Positions 9,349 through 20,345 of a stretch of DNA of 64,000 nt are shown in pieces; position 1 is the first letter of the stretch, and every line of letters begins with the position of its first letter. The translations under genes and the position numbers were made by a program. The notes under the pieces are model-generated. The model saw nothing but the letters and a program-made list of their open reading frames with translations, did not search any database and had not been told where the DNA came from. The DNA lies in contig CAJQUW010010456.1 in NCBI GenBank assembly GCA_907163375.1, forward strand, positions 62,001 through 126,000, read 5' to 3'. The stretch is from Prostheceraeus crozeri (taxonomy: Eukaryota > Platyhelminthes > Polycladida > Euryleptidae).

Positions 9349-9914
9349 ATGGACGAAGCCATGTTAAGATTCATCATCATATTATCATTTGCAATAGTGA
9401 CATTGGCGGGACGAGGACTAGATGACGCAGTTCGTCTCATCAAATCACCTATTCATGCAACAAGACCTATTGAAGATGTAATTCTTTCCGACATAGCCGA
9501 TGCTTGGCAAAATGATGCTTACAAACTTCAGATTTTACGTCAGCGAATGGGTCATGCGTGGGAAATGGTGTTAACAGATTATGGCTTTAGACGATCGCCT
9601 GTAGGCGGCATCGATTTGATCAATCCTGTACGTCACATTCCAATGGAATTAAAAAATAGCTGTCGTGTGAGCTCATCAATAAAATGTGAAATATTTCATA
9701 CCTTACAGATTTTAAACGTAGAAGATCAAGATATCAAGTCATATTTGGTTGTATCAACTATCGCAATATGAAAGAAGGCGGTACAAGCATACTTAGGGGA
9801 GTACATTATGTGAAAGGGCAATCACTCTTAACCAAATTCCTAGGACGACAAAAAGTGCCTACTGTGAACAGATTGAAGGCAACAGTTCGTTATGTCATGC
9901 GACATAACGCCTAA
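9349..9914 (+). pseudogene. PD-(D/E)XK nuclease-like protein, frameshifted
   Basis: The frame from 9349 (140 codons) contains GGIDLINPVRHIPMELKN, a D...ELK arrangement like a PD-(D/E)XK nuclease core, after a helical region. It leaves the likely reading around 9735-9770. A second frame then carries the rest (NYRNMKEGGTSILRG, KFLGRQKVPTVNRLKATVRY), ending at TAA 9912-9914, so one indel sits near 9730. The first ~20 residues are hydrophobic and look like a signal or membrane anchor; the true start may instead be the Met at codon 5. Nuclease assignment is motif-based only. It could act in genome processing. Confidence 0.45.
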
Positions 9915-9919
9915 GCAAA
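9912..9919 (+). promoter_or_regulatory. TAAGCAAA motif before 544-aa gene
   Basis: This copy includes the TAA stop of the upstream gene and lies 26 bases before the ATG at 9945. Confidence 0.55.
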
Positions 9920-9944
9920 CGACGCTTTATGTTGATACTTAAAC

Positions 9945-11579
9945 ATGGAGCTTACAGCAGTGTTTCCCAGTAATGCTCAACCTGAGCGATATGAAAATAC
10001 AGCTGCCGAGTTTGAGACTGATTTAACACAGCCGATTGACTTAAATGGTGATTGGGAAATGGCACTGCAAGATTTGAGCTATGTGAATAATATAAGAACC
10101 ATTGCAAATGAAGAGATTACATTAGGCACTGCAACGAATCAAGACTTGTACTTTCCAAAACTAGAGCGAAATGATAAAGTACATACCTACAACTTGAATG
10201 AACATGCAGCAGAGTGGAATTCTATTCCTACAGTAAACACCCGTCGGGGAAAGAGAGCTGTTGATGAGATTGTAAATGGCCCTACTTTAATTATCACTGC
10301 AGATACAGACATACCCATTGCTAAAAATGCTTCACCCCTGAAATGGAAACAGCCTACAAACCCATCATTCCGTCATTGTTTAGAGCAATCATACTATTAT
10401 ATGAAAATTCAACGCCTATTGAATGTTATGAATGATTTGGCAAAGGATCCATGGTTCTGGCTGATGGATCCAAATCTACATAAAGTTACACTCTACATGA
10501 GACCGACTACCATTTCCCTTGGATTTTATGTGAGTGGACCTCTACAAAAGATATTGAATCTCAAATCACGTTTCTTTCTACCTATCACAAAATTTTCAGA
10601 AGTAAAAGGAGGTGGTGCCTTCCCTTTGAGAGCTCAAGTGTCCATGAAAGTATCAAAGCAGATTAAGAAATATCCACATCGGCACGGGAGAAAATTTAAT
10701 ATTACCCTACTTCCCCTTGATCGCATGCATGAGCGCTTTGTGCTTTTTAAATCTGGTACTGTTGATGACTTGATCAAACAGGTAAATGAAATAAAGGGAT
10801 TATCTATGTCCATCACTCGAGCACACAATAAAGCAAGGATTGATTTCCGAAATGATTATGAGCATTCACACATTGGATTTGTTCACATCAATTCTAAATT
10901 TCGCGATTTGCTCTCTTTGAATACAGACGTCTTATGGTCACACTATGAATGGGGGAATGTGAAAATGACATCTGAACAGCAATCCGATTATCGAATGGTC
11001 CTTTATTTCAAGCGCACAGACCTTGTTTTACGTCCCAGTCTTACATGGAAGCCAAATGAAAAGTTACCGATGCCTCCAAAGTATTATAGCAATGGCTATG
11101 ATGTTTGTACATACTTGAACAAAGGTGTATCAAATCTACACTCATATCATTTTGACTATGATCCTAAGGCAAATACATTCTGTATCAGTGTACATGGTAC
11201 AACGGTCATTCACATTTCAAAAGAGTTAACAAAGATTTTAGGATTCAAACGTGACATATTCTACGACGAGAAGTACTGTGGCTCAACATCCTTGCTCGAT
11301 ATGAATATCAATCACTTTTTCATTTACACTAACTTTATCAATTCAACACAAGTTGGTGGTCAAATGGTTCCCCTTTTAAGATCTATTCCTATTGACAGGG
11401 GCGACTTTGGTGTGACCATGCACAGGGAGTTCCTGAACAAGGTATACATTCCAGTCAATGTATCACGATTATCCCATTGCAAATTTGGTATCTATGATGA
11501 TAGTGGTAATCCTATTCAATTCATTGGTGGTCGTACTGTCTTAACACTTCATTTTCGTCAGATAACATCAAATCATTAA
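9945..11579 (+). CDS. 544-aa virion-type protein (penton/minor capsid candidate)
   Basis: Intact long frame. The N-terminus (VFPSNAQPERYENTAAEFET, then IDLNGDWEMALQDLSY) matches a recurring pattern in animal Polinton/adintovirus proteins: SN..YENT...F...L..PI.L.G.WE.AL. The remainder is beta-rich with blocks around residues 150-230 and 360-480, and has no transmembrane segment. Position directly after the capsid module and promoter motif copy suggest a late structural product, such as a penton, fibre-like or minor capsid protein; the exact role is inferred. A variant polyadenylation signal ATTAAA overlaps the stop. Confidence 0.65.
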   Translation: MELTAVFPSNAQPERYENTAAEFETDLTQPIDLNGDWEMALQDLSYVNNIRTIANEEITLGTATNQDLYFPKLERNDKVHTYNLNEHAAEWNSIPTVNTRRGKRAVDEIVNGPTLIITADTDIPIAKNASPLKWKQPTNPSFRHCLEQSYYYMKIQRLLNVMNDLAKDPWFWLMDPNLHKVTLYMRPTTISLGFYVSGPLQKILNLKSRFFLPITKFSEVKGGGAFPLRAQVSMKVSKQIKKYPHRHGRKFNITLLPLDRMHERFVLFKSGTVDDLIKQVNEIKGLSMSITRAHNKARIDFRNDYEHSHIGFVHINSKFRDLLSLNTDVLWSHYEWGNVKMTSEQQSDYRMVLYFKRTDLVLRPSLTWKPNEKLPMPPKYYSNGYDVCTYLNKGVSNLHSYHFDYDPKANTFCISVHGTTVIHISKELTKILGFKRDIFYDEKYCGSTSLLDMNINHFFIYTNFINSTQVGGQMVPLLRSIPIDRGDFGVTMHREFLNKVYIPVNVSRLSHCKFGIYDDSGNPIQFIGGRTVLTLHFRQITSNH

Positions 11580-11630
11580 ATTTGCATGTTGCGTGTGGCG
11601 CAGTCAATGTCTTTTCTTTCTTGATTAGGT

Positions 11631-11690
11631 GGCCGTTAAGGCCGTGGTCTCATAAAGACCGTTTGGGGCATTCTCTGGTCTCATCAAGGC
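11631..11690. ncRNA. Cluster of three small hairpins at gene 3' ends
   Basis: GGCC-gttaa-GGCC (11631-11643), GGTCT-cataa-AGACC (11646-11660) and GGTCT-catca-AGGCT (11677-11691, two wobbles) are separated by GTTTGGGGCATTCTCT. A matching arrangement with different stems (AGCCT-catga-AGGCT twice, separated by GTTTGGGACATTCACT) is at 57751-57796 in E2. It lies between the convergent ends of the 9945 and 11878 genes and probably acts in their 3' regions. Confidence 0.55.
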
Positions 11691-11878
11691 TTTTCACTCT
11701 TGAAGTCAGCCTCGTTTAAGAAAGGCTCACTCTCAACAGTTTGTAGAGTGATCTGCTTGCAGCCTTCAATCATTTGTCTCTCTTCATCTTCCTCTTTTCG
11801 TTGAAACTTTCTCTCAACTTCCTTCTTCGTAGGAGTTGAGCTAGCAAGAGGTATGAATGTTTCCTCTATATCGGACAT
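11684..11878 (-). CDS. Small charged protein, 64 aa, E1 regulatory region
   Basis: I prefer the ATG at 11878 (MSDIEETFIPLASSTPTKKE) over the upstream in-frame start at 12013, because a TATA box (minus-strand TATATAAA, plus 11910-11917) lies 32 bases upstream. The leader between them matches the leader of the E2 gene at 55249. The product is rich in Glu/Lys and probably disordered. No family recognised. Its 3' end runs into the hairpin cluster, with no obvious AATAAA. Confidence 0.5.
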   Translation of the reverse strand: MSDIEETFIPLASSTPTKKEVERKFQRKEEDEERQMIEGCKQITLQTVESEPFLNEADFKSEKP

Positions 11879-11909
11879 GACTATGATAGTGAAATGCAAG
11901 ACACTCTTC

Positions 11910-11996
11910 TTTATATATGAGAATGATGCATTGCGATTGATAGATGGCTGTCGTCCAATGAGAGAGTGCGAAGCAGGGTGAGAGAATCTATATAAG
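11910..11996. promoter_or_regulatory. Divergent TATA promoter
   Basis: Minus-strand TATATAAA at 11910-11917 and plus-strand TATATAAG at 11989-11996 drive the 11878(-) and 12034(+) genes. A CCAAT box (11955-11959) lies between them. TATA-to-ATG spacing is ~32 and ~38 bases, so the 5' leaders are very short. Confidence 0.65.
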
Positions 11997-12033
11997 TGTG
12001 GTGCAATGACCATTTCCTCATAATATCATTAAA

Positions 12034-12380
12034 ATGAATACACCACCGAATACCTATGCCCTACTCATGCCCAATGCCCCACGCAAGAGGCAAGTGAAAA
12101 CTATTTACGATGGTGAGGTCGGCCGCTACAGTTGGGTGAGGAAACCATCATCATTTCCGACGATGAAATAGTGAGCAATGAAGAGGACAGTACTGATACA
12201 ATCAGGGCTGCCTTCCTGAATGTGTCTCCAAAGGACGTTATGATGGAGCGGTGTGTTGAGACTCTCCGGTGCTGGCTAGACCTCTTCTCTCCTAGTCAGC
12301 CCCCCAATCAAGAAGAGTTTGACTTGGTAGACGTAATGTACCGTCTTATTACAAAGCGTATTGCTTTTATTTCTTTTTAA
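12034..12380 (+). pseudogene. Acidic protein with SUMO-interaction-like motif, frameshifted
   Basis: The ATG at 12034 (MNTPPNTYALLMPNAPRKR) lies 38 bases from a TATA box but stops after 45 codons. A different frame from about 12132 continues with ETIIISDDEIV and a helical C-terminus, ending at TAA 12378-12380, which overlaps AATAAA. The junction indel is between about 12110 and 12150. IIISDDE is a hydrophobic core followed by acids, the layout of a SUMO-interacting motif; the E2 protein at 55249 has VIVISDDE. No domain is recognised. It may be an early regulatory protein. Confidence 0.5.
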
Positions 12381-13010
12381 TAAATGTGTATCTTGACAGT
12401 GTTGTTTTTCCTTCATATAAACTACATGGCTTCGAAATGATCATCGAGTAAGCATATAGTCAATTCGGAGCTATTGTTAGAATAAGATATCCTATCATCT
12501 AGACACTTAACATAGTTACTTGAAATCATTCAACACATGAAAAATGATTTTAGGTGAATCAATTGAAGAATGTAACTTACTTTCAACACTCAAAGCTTGT
12601 TCAAACTTCATGTTTCATCTAACGGTTAACATTAACTTGTGCTATATAAAACCCTAGATCCCCAAATCCAACCGTAGATGACCCTATCATTCAGATGATG
12701 AACTTTAGGACTTGTGATGTGTGATATGAACAACGTGATGGTCTTAGTGTTATTAAATGTCACTGATGCTTCACATACTTTTCTTGCCTTCATTTCATCA
12801 ATTTTTCATCCATTCTCTGAGTTATACGGGCTTGGAACCGTCATGAAAGCAAATGACTTTCAGGCCTCATTATCGGTAGCCTCGTAAAGGCTCATGGATC
12901 ATTCACGGAAAAAGGTAATGAAGCAGTGTGCTGTGTGCATGTGTGAGTGTGTATGTCTTCATGTTTTAAAGAAAGGATGCTCTTCACTCATACTTATGTT
13001 TAGGTCCAAA
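12381..13010. other. Non-coding stretch with TATA-CCCTA motif and conserved hairpins
   Basis: TATATAAAACCCTAGATCC (12643-12661) followed by CCAACCGTAGATGACCCTA and GATGATGAACTTTAGGAC recurs at 60961-61020, 61103-61135, 63058-63120 and in the left E2 TIR. Hairpins follow at ACGG..CCGT (about 12827-12842), TGAAAG/CTTTCA (12844-12862) and AGCCT-cgtaa-AGGCT (12878-12892), conserved at 57700-57765 in E2. The plus frame at 12894 is not supported. Confidence 0.5.
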
Positions 13011-13217
13011 TCATCTTCCCTCTTTTGGCATTTTGGATTGTCTTTGATGACTAACTATTGTTGCTTTCTTCACATAGTCAATCGTTTCTAGACAATCAGC
13101 AATCTTCCTTGGATCACCTGTCTTGATTGCCATGGAGTAGTACCTTTCTGACAACTCCATGATTGTGTTCTTTTCTTTCTTTTGACGAATCATTAATTCA
13201 GCTTCTGTCTCACTCAT
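13011..13217 (-). CDS. Small helical protein, 68 aa
   Basis: Minus-strand frame from 13217 (MSETEAELMIRQKKEKNT...) predicted to be nearly all helix, with charged and leucine-rich stretches. A minus-strand TATA-like GATATAAGG lies at about 13290-13298. By position relative to the downstream conserved hairpins (12827-12892), it corresponds to the coiled-coil gene of E2 (58977), which also ends just before that hairpin set. No family recognised; it could be a truncated remnant of a longer coiled-coil gene. Confidence 0.4.
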   Translation of the reverse strand: MSETEAELMIRQKKEKNTIMELSERYYSMAIKTGDPRKIADCLETIDYVKKATIVSHQRQSKMPKEGR

Positions 13218-13339
13218 GATGCAGGATCACTACACTGCAACAATTCTCAGTGAAAAGTGAATTTCTATAAAGTGCTACCTCCTTATATCTTGCCGTAGGA
13301 AACCTGAGCCCTGGATGGCGAACTTTAGGACTTATGATG

Positions 13340-15925
13340 CGTTTCATTAACTTTTAGACTACATTATCATTTCATAAACTTGTGTTTCATAAAACATCAT
13401 GATCATCTTTCTAACTATACATCAACCTGTGTCACGGTAAAACTATTTGACTACACTAACGCTTACATTTCATGACACTTGTGTTGTGTTAAGCTTTCTG
13501 ACTAAACTCACGAGTAAAACTTCGATGATCAAACTTTACTTTCACAAACATGTGTCACGGTAAAACTATTTCACTACACCAAACTTTGCGTTTGCAAAAC
13601 GTGATAAACTTTCTGACTACACTAACAAGAGCTTGTTCACTAGCGAAGAGAGAAATGAGCTTGTGGTTGCGTGTGGCGCATGAATGTCCCTTCCAATTCA
13701 TTCCATTTCATTTAGCCTCGGTGATAGAGGCAAGCAGAACTCATGGTTCATTCTCGCATGTATGGCCAACTATCGGGAGACAAGTGCAATGGAGATTTTA
13801 TGAGGCAACCTGTGGCAGATAGCTAAATGTCGCCCTGGTGGTTAGAGTACAACGTTAAGACGAAAGGCAACCACTTGGAAACATGACGCATAGAGGTTTC
13901 ACAAAGATTACTATTGCCAACGTCCCGTGCAGTACTCATCGCCACGGACTTCACCGCTGTCTCGAAAGAACGCCCACCAACAGGAGGTATGACACCGAAA
14001 ATCTCCGTGACTTGCACCGTCAATGACTTGATAGCAAAGAGAAAACAAGCCAAGAGCCAAGAGGTTATTTACAAGAGGAAACATCCCAAGTCGTTGCCTT
14101 GACCAGCTTGATAGCAAGCCGTAGAGAGTGATTGCAAGCCGTGATTCACAAGCGTTTTGCAATGGAGATGTTTAGTAGCCACCCATGACAAGATAGCTAA
14201 GACTCAACCGATTGGCGTTCAAAGTTCTACGTTGAGAACTGTGTCAAATGCCCAACATGAGTTGCCTCAGAGGTTTCGGTCTAAAATATGACACACTCCC
14301 TTGCCCCACCTATCACTATGGCATCATCCGCCGTCCCGAAGGAACACCCTGTCATTGGAATATTACAGCGAAACTCTCCGTACCATGCTCGATTTCAGTG
14401 AAAAGCCGCTTGTATCATGTAAAGACATGAGAAGACTGGCTCGTACACACTTATACATGCCTTCATTGACTTCAGCAGGGTCGAAAACCCCAGAAAACCT
14501 CCAAAAATAATGAATTTAAATTTTTCAACTTTTTAGCACTACTCATTAAACGTTTATTAGTAGTCTGTGACTTGACCTGAATCATGACCTCTCGAACCTT
14601 TTTTGAATCAAGTCAAAAGGACTTGTAGAAGCAAAGTTACAAGCCTTTAAAGTTTTGGAGTCTTTTACGGCCTGGAGACTAAGGTCATCTCTTGGCTAAC
14701 CTATAAGTCTGACGCCTTAGCTGATATCAGCAATGAAATTTTTTAAGTCGGAAACCTGAAATTTGGAATTTCCGATGCTATCATCGGAGCTCCGCAGTTC
14801 ACCTACCCCAACCAAGTCGGGAGGAGAACTGATTCCCACAAGTAGAGACTCCACTTATATAGTTTGTGGCGATCAGCTGATGACGTAATCTCAATCATCC
14901 AAAACTTTAAACACTTCTATCTCCTGTTCTAGTGCTCCGATTGACTTCAAATTTTGACAGTCACGTTTTCTCGCTCTCACCTTTCATCCCTCGACTCTCT
15001 ACGATGACCAGAAGCTGAGTTGAAAAAACTGTCGTTTTTCGGTGATGGTCAAAAATCTTAAAGTCACTCCCACACCTCAACGAAAGAACGTAGAGACAAG
15101 CCGTTTCGTTCACTGAATTCGTCTCACTCTTAGCTTTCAAACGCGCTATCACACGACTTGCTACCATCTCCAGAACCAAAGTAGGAAGAAACCCTGCCGA
15201 GGGGGGAGGTAGAGAAAACTTTTGTCACCGATTCACTTGAAACTCACCCTCTAGATGCAGAATTTCACGCTGAATCCGAATCTGACCTACATTTGTCCAC
15301 CCGAGCACTCCTGCCCGAAATACGACCTTTCTCACCCCAAAACGTCCAAAACCTACACTTTCCTAACTCTGTCGTTTTTCGGGGATTCCTACCTTTTTGA
15401 AGCCATTTTCCACTCTAAACCCTAGAAAACTTGGACATATGATTCTTTCCACTGGATTTTTCTCACTCTTAGCTCTCAAACGAGCTATCACACGACTCTC
15501 TACGATCTCTCCCACCCAAGTTTGAAGTCTGACCGGAAGGGTGGGGTCAGCACTTTTTCTTCCGATGGAGCTGAAAAAACCTTCCTAACCCAAAATTTCA
15601 CGTAGAATCCGAATCTGCCCTCCGTTTATCCATCCGAACTCTCCTTCATGCCGAAACAGGGCCTTTCCACTCCCAGAACGTCCAACACCTGCCCTTTTCT
15701 AAAGGTAAAACACTTTCCTACCCTTGCCTCACAGGAGAACTCATCCTTCCTTCCTTCCAGAGGAGGGGGGAGGGAACGGTTTCCTCCTCTCGGACCCATC
15801 CCTTCCAGCACATCCTTGGCCCTCTCCGTCACCTCCTTCCTTCCTTCCAGAGGGGGGGGGGCTGAGTCAGCATGATGACTCATCATTTCACATTTTGCGC
15901 TTGATTTTGGGATAGGATCATTACT
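13340..15925. repeat. E1 right terminal inverted repeat
   Basis: Mirrors 1-1480 from 13340 to 14980 and continues 945 bp to the terminus. The outer part (14981-15860) consists of imperfect ~340-bp repeats, recognisable by CTCTTAGCT(T/C)TCAAACG at 15127 and 15466. Homopolymer G runs occur near 15756 and 15851. Short ORFs (13550, 13823-, 13911-, 13914, 14248, 14301, 14961-, 15626-, 15648, 15724) occur in repeats and are not supported as genes. Confidence 0.85.
15863..15882. promoter_or_regulatory. Two AP-1-type sites near E1 right end
   Basis: TGAGTCA at 15863-15869 and TGACTCA at 15876-15882, 43-62 bases from the terminus. Three copies occur at the matching place in E2 (50045-50075). Confidence 0.5.
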
Positions 15926-17562
15926 AACCTGTTCTTAAGTTACGCTGATCTGGAGTTTATCTATATTTCTATACAAGGCAAATTTGATTTATTTCAGACT
16001 CAGCCATGTCAACAGAGTCAAACTTGTTGTATATATGGGATCATTGGTCTTTCGACATGCAGTGCTGTCTACAACTTCCAAATATTATCACTCTTCTTGA
16101 TCCATTTTCTATTTCATGTTTCACCTTTTGCATTCACTCACTGCCTGATGATAGCTACGGATAGCAGCAGAAGTATACTGGACTGATTAACAATTACAGA
16201 TAAATTCTATCAATTTACTTGTACAGTTGGCTCTTTCCAATCTCTAAAACATGTAGTATCGCATCACATTCCACCTCAAAGATGGCCACTCTAATGACAC
16301 AGAAAACAATTGTCTATGCCTATATCAAAAGTTTGGTAAGTCACAGAATCTCTGTTCTACACAGAGGATTCCGTGCAGTGTACCCACTCCCGGATAATGA
16401 CTACATATTGGGACAGCAATCATTCAGCCATCATCATTTGATGCGCATGTGTATGAGATTGTCACGAAAGCTAGCAGAACTCCTGATTTGATGATAAAGC
16501 ATTTTCATAAAAGTGATATCATAAAAGACGTGAACATGGTTTCCCGAATAGGTTTCACAATGGCTGCTTTTGCTGAGATTTGATGAATTTTTCATCAACC
16601 AGATTATTTGTGAATAAAGCGATATTGTCATCATTCAAATCATGTGAAAGAAATCCTGATTGGCTAACATTGAATTTCTTTAATATTCTTGTGCTCAAAA
16701 AAGGCTACATTTCAGTAATTTATAGGAATGCTGATTTGAAAGCCGGTTATATACAGGGTGTTCGCGATCTTCTTACGGATTTTTTCACTACCATCATGGT
16801 GCATAATGTCGCGTATTAAACTTAGTTATTAAAACCATGGACTGATTAATGATGTTAGCTATGCACACCTGCAAATAAGATGAGTTTTAATCCGATAAAA
16901 TGGGATTCTATTACATCGGTTTTGCGAAAATCAATCATGTGCATTGGAGCGCATGCATTACTTTGCTAAACGTTTGCCAAGCATTACTAACTCTCCATGA
17001 TCTGTACTTGTCATGTAGTATCGTGACTTAAAAATCGAGGGATGGTTTGATTGTGATAGTGAGAAGGTCAGGTGCTTGTTTAGTGTGATAAATATGGGCC
17101 AATTTAAAATGCCTTCATCTAGGAGAATGAAAACTTAAATTAGCTACATACAGTAGATACGATAATAAAGTCATCAAAGCTGATTTTGTCAATCAAATAT
17201 TAGAAAAAGATTAAAAATCACAGCTTTCTATGAGAGTTTGTGCTAATACAATCATATTAAGAAAAGAAACATAAAAACGTTGGAGTATTGCGAAAATTGC
17301 TGAAAATACATTGCCACCATTTATAGTTTTAGCATTCAGTCATCATTGACATTACTTTATGGCATTCATGATGATGATAATGGAATCAAGACATTTATTG
17401 AGCTTTTGACTTTTATGAGCCTGGTTGTGGAATAAAAAATGAAGAGTATATTATATATATATATGTATTGCGCAGGTCACAATTGCTACAATTGCTGTGT
17501 GTCACAATGTAACACAACTTATTACATTTATTCATTTCTTGATTCAAGCCATTTGGGTAGAG
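15926..17562. other. Intergenic, no gene seen
   Basis: AT-rich flank of E1. It contains a short TA microsatellite near 17450-17464. The frames at 16219, 16434(-) and 16580 show no recognisable domains or coding bias. Confidence 0.5.
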
Positions 17563-17878
17563 CGATAGCTATGTTATTGTTTGCCAATGTTGTTGTTACT
17601 GCTTGCTAATGTTGCTATTGTTTGCTGTTGCACTTTTCCATTAAGCCTGGCGTCACGAACATCTGGCCATGTAATCTGCTGACTGCTAGTGATGACAATT
17701 CAAGTGATTATTATGAACTTGTGCATGTGTGACTCTTTCAGACACTTTCAGTACGTGACCGGAGCCGGTTGTCTACATGCTGTACACTATACATGCTGCA
17801 TGCTATCTCAGTAATAATATTGCTTAACACTACATTGCTGAGTTCTTACTACGCAACATAGCTATCGACAACGCAACA
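17563..17878. repeat. Gypsy left LTR with inverted body
   Basis: Next to the polypurine tract the minus strand reads TGTTGCGTTGTCGATAGCTA, the LTR start. The following ~300 bases are then in the opposite orientation to the right LTR (CGATAGCTATG at 17563 to CGCAACA at 17858). Confidence 0.65.
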
Positions 17879-17934
17879 TCTCCCCCTTCTCAAAAAAAAA
17901 AAACAATCAAACCCAAGGATACAACAACACAGCC

Positions 17935-20345
17935 TCAATTTCGATCCCTACTCCTTAATGGCCGAAGATTATACGAATGAGCAGTCCTTCGCGGACTGAG
18001 CTTTGTCCGCATACTTCGTCCAGTTAGCATGAAGAAAGGTGTTTGCCCAATTACTTCGTTAGGCGTTGCTCGAATATCGAAGAGCAGTCTATAGAGACAG
18101 GCTTGTAGATTTCGTCTCGGAAATTCTGATTTCAACTTTGCTAGCCTCTTCTTGATGGTCGAATGCAATCTTTCGACAGTTGAGTTGCCTTGAGGGTAGT
18201 AAACTGAAGCCTTCACCGGTTGTACCGAATGTCTTTCCAAAAATTGCAGGAATTCACTAGAGTTAAAGATAGCTGCATTATCAGAAACTAATGACTGAGG
18301 TAAACCCCATCGAGAAAATACATCACACAACTTTTCAATAACTGAAGACGCAGATCCACTTTGAATAATATAAACCTCTGGATATCGAGAATGTAAGTCG
18401 ATTATAGTCAACAGTGTTTGACCGTCGAGTTCATGGGATGGTCCGGTCAAGTCTATGGCTACTTTTGACCAAGGAATCTGCTCTTGAGACGCAACCTTCT
18501 TCATAGGCGCCCTATCACTGATAGTTGAATGCATCAAACAAAATTGACAGTTTCGGCAGTATGCTTCTATATCTTTATCCATGGCAGGCCAATAGACGAC
18601 TGAGCGCATCATGGCTTTCATTTTATTCATACCCATGTGATTTTCATGACATTGCCTAAGGATTTCAGGTCTCAAAGTTTGTGGAATTATTGTCCTGTCG
18701 CCTCTGGTAAGTATTAGTTTGTAATTTACCTCGTATACAGCAAGTTCGTCACGCAGTCGCGAGTAAGGTAAGAGTTCTCGAGGATAAGAGTTGACCCAAT
18801 TTTCACGCATTGCCTTAAGAATGTCTTGTATTTCAGAATCATTTGCCGACTCTCGTGCAACCACTTCGATATTAATCGGTTTGGCTAATTCAATTGAACA
18901 TATAGTAGTTTCGCCAATTAGTTCAGCATCACTCGGATGATCGAAAACTGCATTACGAGAGAAAGCATCTGCTAAGGAATTCTGTTTTCCCGGAATATGC
19001 TGAATTTTAAATTCGAAATTCTGAATCGACAGAATCCAACGTCTCAGACGGCTGGATAGAGAATCAATGGGTTTCTTCAATATTCCTAGTATCGGCTTGT
19101 GGTCTGTCTGAACAATAAAATTGGTCCCAATCAGATACAATTTAAATCTGTGCAATGCAAAAACCAACCCGAGAAACTCGCGCTCTAATTGTGAATAATT
19201 TGATTCTGTTTTCGTAGTCATCCTAGAGGCAAAGAGTATAGGATGACCGTCTTGTAGCAATATGCAACCCAAACCGACAGGACTCGCGTCACACTGAATC
19301 ACAATTTCTTTCTTAGGATCAAAGTAGTATCGTACTTGAATATTGAATAACTTTTCTCTTAATTCGCAGAATGATTCTTTATCTTGCCGAGACCATGTGA
19401 ATTGTTCACGTTTAATCATATCCCATAATGGTTTCGTCACAGTACTGAAGTGTGGTATTGCCAGACTACCAATATATGTTGCCAAACCCAAAAAACTTCT
19501 GAGTCCCTCCTTGGTATCAGGTACTTTCATCTCCCGGATACATCTAACCTTTTCGGGGTCAGGCATGACTCCTTCTGATGACCATAAATGTCCCAAGAAT
19601 TTTACAGTATTCTTACGAAAATTGCATTTTTCCTTATTCAATCGCACTCCGGCCTCAATAAATATCTGTAGTGTCTTTCGCAATATCTGATCATGTTCAT
19701 CCGTTGAACGTGCATAGATAAGGATATCATCCAAATAATTTAGCCTACTGTTCCCGCAACATCGTGCAATAGATCAGCCAATATCTTTTGAAAAATATCG
19801 GGAGCGCAGTTTAGACCAAACGGCAATCTTTTGTACCTAAATCGACCTTGAGACGTAGAAAATGTCAATAGATGTTGACTTGTTTCGGAAATTGGTACTT
19901 GCCAATATGAATTAGTACAGTCAAGGATACTAAATACTTTCGATCCAGCAACTTTTGATCGAATCTCTTCGAAGGTTGGCATTTGATGATAGTCCCTCAT
20001 TACATATTCGTTCAATTTTCTCATATCTGCACATATACGAATGCTTTTTCTATCCTTCTTAAAGGCAATTACGGATGGAGAACACCATAGAGAGGATTCT
20101 TGAGCGGGTTCAATTATACCAGCATCTACCATACGATCCAACTCATTTTTCATCATTTCTTGTAACGCAGGTGGTACTCTTCTCGTTGGAGGCGAGAAAG
20201 GGATGGCATTACTTTTCAATTTTATCTCATGTGTCACACCCTTTAACTTTCCACCCTTTGTAAATGCGGCATCATACTCTTGTAGCAAATTATTTAATCC
20301 ATCATCAATTAACTCAATGTAGTGGAGCAGCTTATAGGTTAAATC
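17935..20345 (-). pseudogene. pol: Gypsy pol: reverse transcriptase, RNase H, integrase
   Basis: RT lies at 20345-19735 with motifs IICADMRKLN-like (IRICADMRKLN), FSILDCTNSYWQVP and LPFGLNCAPDIFQ. The catalytic YLDD is in a different frame from the upstream part, so a 1-base shift sits near 19740. The 599-codon continuation has RNase H (IQCDASPVGLG, TESNYSQLERE, QTDHKPI), the integrase zinc-binding HHCC (HENHMGMNK...YCRNCQFC) and the DDE core (AIDLTG, SDNAAIF, STVERLH), ending at 17935. Together these copy RNA into DNA and integrate it. The 5' end of the RT is separated from the protease by the 3.4-kb insertion. The plus frames at 19343 and 20075 are shadows. Confidence 0.85.

Larger units (their letters stand above)
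1..15925. mobile_element. E1: Polinton/adintovirus-like element, left end outside window
   Basis: A large element bounded by long inverted repeats: bases 1 onward are the reverse complement of 14980 downward, and the right arm continues to 15925. There the terminus reads ...GGATCATTACT; reversed, this starts AGTAATGATCCTATCCCA and matches the left terminus of E2 at 50001. The likely total is about 16.9 kb, including a 2332-bp hAT insertion. Contents are a viral morphogenesis set (ATPase, capsid protein, adenain-like protease, small core proteins). An AG...CT terminus is typical of Polintons. No PolB or RVE integrase reading frame is seen, and no room remains for one. The first six flanking bases, aacctg (15926-15931), would be the target duplication, but the left flank is outside the window. 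Confidence 0.85.
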
